From the NCBI GenBank assembly GCA_934437985.1, contig CAKSBI010000047.1, positions 1 through 11,017 on the forward strand: a stretch of DNA of 11,017 nt, written 5' to 3'. The notes below the pieces were generated by a model, which saw only the letters and a list, made by a program, of their open reading frames with translations, was not told where the DNA came from and did not search any database. This stretch comes from an uncultured Lachnospiraceae bacterium (lineage in GTDB: Bacteria; Bacillota; Clostridia; Lachnospirales; Lachnospiraceae). Each line of letters starts with the position of its first letter. Position 1 is the first letter of the stretch. The position numbers were made by a program, and so were the translations under genes. Below are positions 1 through 5,847 of the stretch, piece after piece.

Positions 1-85
1 CAGCTTTAGCAACAAGAGGGAAACATCCTAACTGGCTGTTAGGTGGTGTATTCCCTACAACTTATATATTAGGAGGAAGAATATT
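1..85. other. Left-edge segment with no assignable gene
   Basis: No complete gene can be supported here. One frame ends at a TAA at 29-31 and could be the last nine codons of an upstream gene. Another frame stays open from base 3 to a TGA at 174-176, running through the AGGAGG and into the next gene, so it is less likely to be coding. A perfect 6-bp stem (CCTAAC 27-32 with GTTAGG 38-43, 5-base loop) lies in the segment, but no T-tract follows it, so it is not called as a terminator. No convincing promoter is seen. Confidence 0.4.
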
Positions 86-1747
86 ATGCTTCGTATTAAT
101 CAGTTCAGGGTGTATATTGATGAACTTAAAATACCCAATCATACAGGCAGGGTTAATGAAGAGGAATATGAATTGATCGACAGGGGATTGCGTCAGCTCC
201 TTGACAATAAAGGGGCGGTATATTCGGTTAAGAAAAAAGCAATTGATGCCAGAAAGGATAAGAGACTGGCATATACATATACGCTTGATGTGGATATAGA
301 GGTATCTGATAAGAAAGTAAGCCGGCTTAATAAGGTATATAAGAAGAAGGGAATGACATTTTCAAAGCCCGATTCCGGGAAAAAGACTTTTGAGCCTGTT
401 ATTACCGGCCCGGGGAAGTATGATGGCCTGAGTCCGGTAATTGCAGGGGCTGGGCCGGCAGGCCTGTTTTGTGCTTATATACTGGCACTTAACGGGCTTA
501 AGCCTGTTATTATTGAACAGGGAAATGCAATGGATGAACGTATAGAAGACGTGCTTAAGTTCTGGGAAGACAAAGAAGCGCTTAACCCATATTCAAATGT
601 ATCATTTGGTGAGGGAGGTGCCGGTACATTTTCTGATGGGAAGCTTAATACCTCGGTTAAGGATCCGTCGGGACGGATTGAATTCGTTAAAAGTATTTTT
701 GTGGCTAATGGTGCACCTGAGGAGATAGCATACCTTAGTAAGCCGCATATTGGAACGGATGAGCTTAGAAATGTTATCATTAATCTGCGTAAAAGCATAA
801 TAAGTGCCGGTGGACAGGTTATGTTTGGAACAAAGCTTGAGGACATCGGGGTATGTGATGGCAGGCTCAGGGATATAACAGTCCGTGATGTTAAAAGCAA
901 TGTCACATCAAAGATGGATTGCAGCATACTTGTACTGGCAACAGGACACAGCGCAAGGGATACTTATGAAATGCTCAGGAATAAGGTGGCAATGGAGCAA
1001 AAGGATTTTGCGGTAGGTGTAAGAGTGGCACACGATCAGGACTATATCAGCCGTAACCAGTATGGGGAGCTGTATGATATGCTTCCGGCTGCGGACTACA
1101 GACTGCGTTACCATACAACGCAGGACAGGGCTGTATATTCCTTCTGCATGTGCCCCGGAGGATATGTGGTTAATGCTTCCTCTGAGGCAGGGATGACTGT
1201 AACTAACGGAATGAGTGACCATAACCGTGATTCCGGACGGTCTAACAGTGCGGTTGTTGTCAATGTAACAAAAGACGATTTTGAAAGTGATGATGTGCTT
1301 GCGGGAGTTGAATTCCAGAAAAGAATGGAAAAGGCAGCATATGACCTTGCAGACGGATTAATACCGGCGCAAAGGTTTGGCGGATTCATAAGTACAGAAC
1401 ATGATTTAACACAGGATTCAGCAGGAATTAATGTGTGTATAAAAGGAGGGGCAAAGCCGGCAGAATTAAGGAGTGCACTCCCTGAATACGTCGGGGCGGC
1501 AATTGAGGAGGCTATGCTGTATTTTGATACACAGATGGCCGGTTTTGCTTCTTATGATACGCTGCTGTATGGAATAGAGACAAGAACCTCGGCACCTGTC
1601 AGGATATTAAGGGATTCCGGTGGGGAAGCTGATGTAAAAGGTATATATCCGTGCGGTGAGGGTGCAGGATATGCCGGTGGAATAATGTCGGCAGCTGTGG
1701 ATGGAATAAAAGCAGCACAGATGATTGTTAAAAAATTAACTTTGTGA
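86..1747 (+). CDS. FAD-dependent dehydrogenase, COG2509 family (function unknown)
   Basis: This 553-residue protein is predicted to be a cytoplasmic FAD-dependent oxidoreductase. Residues 1-110 form a charged N-terminal domain. A Rossmann dinucleotide-binding motif follows (GAGPAG at 121-126, with the acidic strand end VIIEQG at 141-146). A glycine-rich segment GEGGAGTFSDGKL lies at 175-187, ATGHSARD at 285-292, and a C-terminal FAD-binding segment YPCGEGAGYAGGIMSAA at 521-537. This arrangement is typical of the COG2509 'uncharacterised FAD-dependent dehydrogenase' family, distantly related to geranylgeranyl-reductase and HI0933-like flavoproteins. Electron donor and substrate are not known. 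The ATG start is supported by AGGAGG at 71-76, nine bases upstream. The gene stands before proB, but a promoter over its stop codon suggests proB can be transcribed separately. The family call is firm; the function is open. Confidence 0.88.
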   Translation: MLRINQFRVYIDELKIPNHTGRVNEEEYELIDRGLRQLLDNKGAVYSVKKKAIDARKDKRLAYTYTLDVDIEVSDKKVSRLNKVYKKKGMTFSKPDSGKKTFEPVITGPGKYDGLSPVIAGAGPAGLFCAYILALNGLKPVIIEQGNAMDERIEDVLKFWEDKEALNPYSNVSFGEGGAGTFSDGKLNTSVKDPSGRIEFVKSIFVANGAPEEIAYLSKPHIGTDELRNVIINLRKSIISAGGQVMFGTKLEDIGVCDGRLRDITVRDVKSNVTSKMDCSILVLATGHSARDTYEMLRNKVAMEQKDFAVGVRVAHDQDYISRNQYGELYDMLPAADYRLRYHTTQDRAVYSFCMCPGGYVVNASSEAGMTVTNGMSDHNRDSGRSNSAVVVNVTKDDFESDDVLAGVEFQKRMEKAAYDLADGLIPAQRFGGFISTEHDLTQDSAGINVCIKGGAKPAELRSALPEYVGAAIEEAMLYFDTQMAGFASYDTLLYGIETRTSAPVRILRDSGGEADVKGIYPCGEGAGYAGGIMSAAVDGIKAAQMIVKKLTL

Positions 1748-1753
1748 TATACT
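1725..1753 (+). promoter_or_regulatory. Extended -10 promoter for the proB cluster, overlapping a stop codon
   Basis: TTGTTA (1725-1730, four of six matches to TTGACA) is followed after 17 bases by TATACT (1748-1753, five of six matches to TATAAT). The bases TGA just before the -10 box (1745-1747) form an extended -10 and are also the stop codon of the FAD-dependent dehydrogenase gene. Transcription would start near 1760, about 55 bases before proB. This is a pattern match; no transcription data were available. Confidence 0.6.
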
Positions 1754-1815
1754 CTATAAGGCGGCATGGAAGTGCGTTCAAAAAATTATATTCATCATAG
1801 AAGGATAGAGAAATA

Positions 1816-2616
1816 ATGGATACCAGAAGAGAAAAGTTAAAGAATAAAAAAAGGATTGTTGTAAAGATCGGAACAACAACTATCACACATAATGATACCG
1901 GGGAGCTTGACCTGTTAAAGCTTGAAAAGCTTGTCCGTGTCCTTACGAATATCAGGAATCAGGGAAAGGAAGTTGTTGTCGTATCTTCGGGTGCCATTGC
2001 AGTTGGAAGACAGGCAATCGGTCTTGGGTATAAGCCTACCGTCCGTTCGGTAAAGCAGGCCTGTGCGGCAATAGGACAGTCAAGACTTATGATGGTTTAT
2101 CAGCGTCTGTTTTCTGAATATAACCAGATGACGGCACAGGTGCTTATGACAAAATACACAATAGAGAATCCTGATAGCAGACAGAATGCCAGGGCTACAT
2201 TCACGGAGCTGCTTAATATGGGAGTGATCCCTATTGTTAATGAAAATGATACTGTTGCTACTGACGAGCTTGATTTTGGTGATAATGACACATTATCAGC
2301 AATGGTAGCAGCACTTATTGATGCGGATCTGCTTATACTGCTGTCAGATATTGATGGGTTGTATACTGATGACCCACATAATAATCCGGATGCAGAGTTT
2401 ATTGAATATGTTAATAAGCTTAATTCTGAAGTTGATAATATGGCAAAGGGTCCCAGTACGGTATCCGGTACAGGTGGAATGGAGACAAAGCTGTCTGCTG
2501 CACGTATGTCAGCTGCGGCAGGTGCTGACATGGTCATTGCAAACGGAAGTGACATCTATGTTATAGATGATATTATTTCCGGTAAAAATATAGGTACTTT
2601 TTTTGATCTGACATAA
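1816..2616 (+). CDS. proB: Glutamate 5-kinase, short form without PUA domain
   Basis: ProB phosphorylates L-glutamate with ATP to gamma-glutamyl phosphate, the first step of proline synthesis, in the cytoplasm. The 266 residues form one amino-acid-kinase domain. Visible motifs are VVKIGTTT (15-22, phosphate-binding loop), SSGAIAVG (57-64), VNENDTVA (141-148, glutamate binding), FGDND (154-158), LLSDIDGLYTDDP (175-187) and GTGGMETK (218-225). The protein ends just after the kinase fold, so the C-terminal PUA domain of the roughly 367-residue Escherichia coli enzyme is absent; kinase-only ProB proteins are known. The start is supported by an AAGGA sequence at 1801-1805. The gene is first in a cluster that ends with proA. 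Activity is probably feedback-inhibited by proline, as in the family, but this cannot be read from the sequence alone. Confidence 0.96.
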   Translation: MDTRREKLKNKKRIVVKIGTTTITHNDTGELDLLKLEKLVRVLTNIRNQGKEVVVVSSGAIAVGRQAIGLGYKPTVRSVKQACAAIGQSRLMMVYQRLFSEYNQMTAQVLMTKYTIENPDSRQNARATFTELLNMGVIPIVNENDTVATDELDFGDNDTLSAMVAALIDADLLILLSDIDGLYTDDPHNNPDAEFIEYVNKLNSEVDNMAKGPSTVSGTGGMETKLSAARMSAAAGADMVIANGSDIYVIDDIISGKNIGTFFDLT

Positions 2617-2675
2617 ATAAACAATATGATGCTGAAGTTAAAATATATGTTATGGGATGATTTCAGGGGAGATAT

Positions 2676-2888
2676 ATGAAAGAAAAAGACATAGCGAGAA
2701 TTAATGAGTTATATCATAAGTCTAAGAATGGAGGACTTACAGAAGCTGAAAAGTCAGAGCAGGCCAGGCTTCGTAAAGAATATCTGTTAAGTATAAGACG
2801 GGATCTGCAGAGTTCACTCGACAACGTGTCGATCCTTAACCCGGACGGAAGTGCGACACCACTTTCGGAGCTTAAAAAGAAAATGTAG
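2676..2888 (+). CDS. DUF896 (YnzC-like) small protein
   Basis: This 70-residue protein belongs to the DUF896/UPF0291 family, typified by Bacillus subtilis YnzC (77 residues). The family hallmark is a helical hairpin: an N-terminal helix ending ELYHKSKNGG (11-20), then LTEAEKSEQARLRKEYL (21-37), which opens the second helix. The C-terminal part, NPDGSATPLSELKKK (55-69), is likely disordered. In B. subtilis, YnzC is encoded with the SOS genes yneA and yneB, but its biochemical function is not established. Here it lies inside the proline cluster, 59 bases after proB and 42 bases before the cyclo-ligase gene. AGGGGAG at 2665-2671 is a good ribosome binding site four bases before the ATG. Confidence 0.9.
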   Translation: MKEKDIARINELYHKSKNGGLTEAEKSEQARLRKEYLLSIRRDLQSSLDNVSILNPDGSATPLSELKKKM

Positions 2889-2930
2889 AATATATTGTCT
2901 GGAAAAATTATGCACTTAAAAGGATAATAC

Positions 2931-3536
2931 ATGAAAGAATATATTGATAAGCAGGAAGCAAGACAGTTAATGAAGAATTACAGAAAAATGCTCGGTGTAG
3001 GGGAAAGGGCAGAATTTTGTTCTGAAATATGCCGGAATTTCATGAGTAGTGGTATTGTTTCTGACAATACCCGGTGTATACTTTCATTTGCTTCATATGG
3101 TACAGAGCCTGATACCGGCATGCTTCATCATAGTATCAGACTGCAGTATCCGGACATCTGTGTAGCATATCCGAAGGTATGTGGGGATATGCTCAATATG
3201 GAATTTTACCGGGTTGATAATTATAGTGATATGGCACCGGGTTATATGAACATACCGGAGCCTGATGATGACCATGATATGGTCATTCCCGGTATTCGTG
3301 ATGAAATTGTTATGATAGTCCCTGGACTTGCATTTGATATGGATGGTGCAAGGGCAGGGTATGGAGGTGGATTTTATGACAGGTATCTTGACAGATATCC
3401 CGGGATTACGAAAGCCGCAATATGTTATGATGGACAGCTGTTCAATGAGAGATTGCTCAACAGGGCTGAACATGATATCTTAATGGATTATATTGTTACA
3501 GATAAAAAAGTAGTGAAAGTTAAGGGGGAGTGTTAA
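2931..3536 (+). CDS. 5-formyltetrahydrofolate cyclo-ligase (MTHFS)
   Basis: The enzyme uses ATP to convert 5-formyltetrahydrofolate to 5,10-methenyltetrahydrofolate, returning this storage or dead-end folate to the active one-carbon pool. The 201-residue length is normal for the family. Diagnostic parts are the basic N-terminal helix ([15 protein letters not shown], 7-21), [11 protein letters not shown] (52-62), [23 protein letters not shown] (131-153, stated here by its parts PGLAFD and GYGGGFYDR, the nucleotide- and folate-binding signature), and the ending [12 protein letters not shown] (180-191). The start has AAGGA at 2920-2924. Its stop is separated from the proA GTG by a single base, so translation of the two genes is probably coupled. 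B. subtilis yqgN and E. coli ygfA are counterparts. Confidence 0.93.
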   Translation: MKEYIDKQEARQLMKNYRKMLGVGERAEFCSEICRNFMSSGIVSDNTRCILSFASYGTEPDTGMLHHSIRLQYPDICVAYPKVCGDMLNMEFYRVDNYSDMAPGYMNIPEPDDDHDMVIPGIRDEIVMIVPGLAFDMDGARAGYGGGFYDRYLDRYPGITKAAICYDGQLFNERLLNRAEHDILMDYIVTDKKVVKVKGEC

Positions 3537-3537
3537 C

Positions 3538-4788
3538 GTGGATCTTATTAAGCTTGGAACAGAGGCAAAGGAAGCTTCAAGAATTCTTAATAAGCTTGGG
3601 GTAGGTGAAAAAAACCGCGGGCTTATGAATGTGGCGCAGGCACTTAAAAGTGCCGCAAATGTTGAAGAGATTATTGCTGCAAACAATATTGACATCGCTA
3701 ACGCAAAAAAAGCGGGGATGAAGGAGTCATTAATTGACAGACTCAGTCTTAATGAATCACGTATAATGGCAATGGCAGATGGTATTGAGCAGATAGTTAA
3801 TCTGGACGACCCTGTTGGTGAGGTTACATCAATGAAGGTAAGGCCTAATGGGTTACAGATAGGCTGTAAGAGAGTACCGTTAGGTGTAATTGGCATAATA
3901 TATGAATCACGCCCTAATGTTACGGCAGATGCATTTGGCCTGTGCTTTAAGACCGGTAATGCGGTAATCCTCCGTGGAGGGAGTGATGCAATCAATTCTA
4001 ATACAGTAATTGTTGATATTATCAGAACCGCATTAGGGGAATGCGGGCTTCCAGAGTGTGCCGTATCACTTATATCTGATACAAGCAGGGAGACTGCTGC
4101 AGAATTCATGAAGCTTGACAGATATGTTGATGTCCTTATTCCAAGAGGTGGCGAAGGTCTTATCAGGAAGGTGGTTGAGACAGCAACAATTCCTGTTATC
4201 GAGACAGGTACAGGTAACTGCCATGTATATGTAGATGCGGATGCGGATATTGATATGGCTGTGGATATTATTGATAATGCGAAGACCCAGAGACTTGGTG
4301 TATGCAATGCATGTGAGTCACTGCTCATACATAAAGACATTGTCAGGGAAGCTTTCCCTGCAATCGCAGAGAGGCTTCGTAAAAAAAATGTAGAGCTTCG
4401 CGGTGATAAGGCTGTAATGGCATTATGCAGTGATGTTATTGCGGCAACAGAGAAAGACTGGGGAACGGAATATCTTGATGCCATTATCTCAATCAGGACC
4501 GTTTCTGGTATTGATGAGGCAATTGACCATATTAACCGTTATAATACAGGTCATTCTGAAGCAATTGTTACCAATGATTACAATAATGCAATGAGATTTC
4601 TTAATGAAATTGATGCAGCAGCAGTATATGTTAATGCTTCGACCAGATTTACAGATGGTAATGAGTTTGGATTTGGTGCTGAGATCGGGATAAGCACACA
4701 GAAGCTGCATGCCAGGGGACCTATGGGGCTTGAAGCACTTACAACAACAAAATATATTATCATGGGTAATGGACAGATAAGGCCATAA
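3538..4788 (+). CDS. proA: Gamma-glutamyl phosphate reductase
   Basis: ProA reduces gamma-glutamyl phosphate with NADPH to glutamate 5-semialdehyde, which cyclises to pyrroline-5-carboxylate, the second step of proline synthesis. The protein is 416 residues, the usual length, with an aldehyde-dehydrogenase fold. Seen are the cofactor region [17 protein letters not shown] (113-129), ILRGGSD (144-150), [12 protein letters not shown] (222-233), the catalytic cysteine in GVCNACES (Cys256 by family comparison), the ProA signature around [13 protein letters not shown] (331-343), and [23 protein letters not shown] (ends near 398; key part [12 protein letters not shown]). The GTG start at 3538 is supported by AGGGGGAG at 3523-3530, seven bases upstream. 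No proC is present in the window, so the last step of proline synthesis must be encoded elsewhere. Confidence 0.97.
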   Translation: MDLIKLGTEAKEASRILNKLGVGEKNRGLMNVAQALKSAANVEEIIAANNIDIANAKKAGMKESLIDRLSLNESRIMAMADGIEQIVNLDDPVGEVTSMKVRPNGLQIGCKRVPLGVIGIIYESRPNVTADAFGLCFKTGNAVILRGGSDAINSNTVIVDIIRTALGECGLPECAVSLISDTSRETAAEFMKLDRYVDVLIPRGGEGLIRKVVETATIPVIETGTGNCHVYVDADADIDMAVDIIDNAKTQRLGVCNACESLLIHKDIVREAFPAIAERLRKKNVELRGDKAVMALCSDVIAATEKDWGTEYLDAIISIRTVSGIDEAIDHINRYNTGHSEAIVTNDYNNAMRFLNEIDAAAVYVNASTRFTDGNEFGFGAEIGISTQKLHARGPMGLEALTTTKYIIMGNGQIRP

Positions 4789-4929
4789 ATATCCGTATGG
4801 TAAGTCATATTTCCTGATATTTCTCATATATTAATATGTCGGGGCTTAAGGTGATTATGTCAATGATGATGGAAAATAATGCCGTAAGTTTTCGGATAAG
4901 TTGATTTGAATGTTATATCAGGAGGTTAT
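4789..4929. other. Intergenic gap between proA and the M14 peptidase gene
   Basis: This 141-base AT-rich gap holds no recognisable terminator; the best inverted repeat is a weak CATAT/ATATG stem around 4825-4838. An AATAAT at 4875-4880 could be a -10 box, but no acceptable -35 sequence lies 16-18 bases before it. Whether the peptidase gene is co-transcribed with proA cannot be decided from the sequence. Confidence 0.5.
4920..4925 (+). promoter_or_regulatory. Ribosome binding site that fixes the peptidase start
   Basis: AGGAGG lies four bases before the ATG at 4930. It would fall within the coding sequence if the in-frame TTG at 4906 were used, and that TTG has no comparable Shine-Dalgarno sequence before it. 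The ATG is therefore the better start. Confidence 0.75.
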
Positions 4930-5739
4930 ATGAATTATTATATGTTTGAAGACATGCTTGCTGATGTATCTTACCTTAAGGAGAGATACACAGGGCTTAT
5001 TGAATGTGAGACGATAGGATATTCTGTCCAGGGAAGACCGATAGTAATGTTACGTGTTGGCTGTGGATGTATTAATATGTTTATAAGTGCAGGTGTGCAT
5101 GGAAGGGAAAGTATTAATACTGGTCTGCTGGTCAGGGTCATTTCTTCATATATCGATACATACCATAACAAGCCAGAGTTTATGAAATACTGCTTTTGTA
5201 TTATACCGCTTGTTAACCCGGATGGATATATAAAAGCATTGACTGACCCGGGTTACAGTGACTATAAGTATAATGCTAACGGAGTAGATATTAACCGTGA
5301 TTTTCCGTCAGCATTATGGAAGCAGACAGAAACGACCGGCAGTATTCCGGCCTCACAGCCTGAGACACGGGCGGTGATTGCCGCATTTAAAAGCCACCCT
5401 TCGATAATGTATGTTGATATTCATTCAAGGGGTAATTGTGTGTATTATTACCGGGGCGTTATGTCCGGTAAGTATAATTCAAGACAGCAGCGCATGGCTG
5501 ATATTCTGTGCCGGTACACAGGTTATTTGGCGGTTGACCCGGAATTAGAGGTTGAGGCCGGTGATACAGGCGGCAACACGGTGCACTACTATTCTGAGGC
5601 TTTTGGAATGCCGGCGTTCACAATTGAGACGGCTGATGACAGTACAGGCTTTCCCATGAAGCATAATCTTATTGAGAGGGTATACATTAACATGAGATAT
5701 CTGCCTGAGGCAATGATCAGGTGCTGCCGTTATATTTGA
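4930..5739 (+). CDS. M14-family zinc carboxypeptidase, cytoplasmic, possibly murein-peptide specific
   Basis: The protein is 269 residues from the ATG at 4930 and consists of one M14 metallocarboxypeptidase domain. The zinc ligands are visible as His57 and Glu60 in VHGRE and His165 in DIHSRG. The substrate-carboxylate site is seen in NPDGY (96-100) and GVDINRDFP (118-126, Asn122-Arg123). The catalytic glutamate is Glu233 in FTIETAD (230-236). The N-terminal pattern GYSVQGRPI (30-38) and SQPETRAV (142-149) resemble MpaA and gamma-D-glutamyl-L-diamino acid peptidases, so cleavage of cell-wall peptides is a reasonable but unproven guess. No signal peptide, membrane segment or LysM domain is present, which points to a cytoplasmic enzyme, perhaps in wall-peptide recycling. 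A TTG eight codons upstream keeps the frame open, but AGGAGG (4920-4925) lies just before this ATG and inside that extension, so the ATG is preferred. Confidence 0.85.
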   Translation: MNYYMFEDMLADVSYLKERYTGLIECETIGYSVQGRPIVMLRVGCGCINMFISAGVHGRESINTGLLVRVISSYIDTYHNKPEFMKYCFCIIPLVNPDGYIKALTDPGYSDYKYNANGVDINRDFPSALWKQTETTGSIPASQPETRAVIAAFKSHPSIMYVDIHSRGNCVYYYRGVMSGKYNSRQQRMADILCRYTGYLAVDPELEVEAGDTGGNTVHYYSEAFGMPAFTIETADDSTGFPMKHNLIERVYINMRYLPEAMIRCCRYI

Positions 5740-5764
5740 CAAATCGTGCATAAGTTTCTATAAT
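5736..5764 (+). promoter_or_regulatory. Perfect consensus sigma-A promoter for alaS
   Basis: TTGACA (5736-5741) and TATAAT (5759-5764) are separated by exactly 17 bases, a full match to the vegetative consensus. The TGA within the -35 box (5737-5739) is the stop codon of the M14 peptidase gene. Transcription should start near 5771, giving a leader of about 77 bases before the alaS ATG. A full consensus suggests strong expression that needs no activator. Confidence 0.8.
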
Positions 5765-5847
5765 CATCAGGTAACAGTGTGGAATATTAACAGGCACGGA
5801 TATGAATATATGAAAGTAATTAGATTTATATACAAGGAGGAAAAGTC

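Noticed and set aside
3..176. Open frame entering from the left edge and overlapping the FAD gene by 91 bases
   Set aside because: It crosses the AGGAGG and the start of a certain gene, and its translation was not recognised. It could be the tail of an upstream gene, but this cannot be supported.
3480..4484. Long open frame on the minus strand opposite proA (334 codons), and similar ones opposite alaS and proB
   Set aside because: It lies fully opposite a certain gene, its translation is serine-rich with no recognisable motif, and no ribosome binding site was identified. It is a by-product of the codon pattern on the + strand.
4852..4880. Possible promoter before the peptidase gene (AATAAT at 4875-4880)
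   Set aside because: The -35 position holds TGATTA or worse at 16-18 base spacing, too weak in AT-rich DNA.
4906..4929. TTG start giving the peptidase eight extra residues
   Set aside because: The AGGAGG lies inside this extension and just before the ATG at 4930, which therefore fits better.
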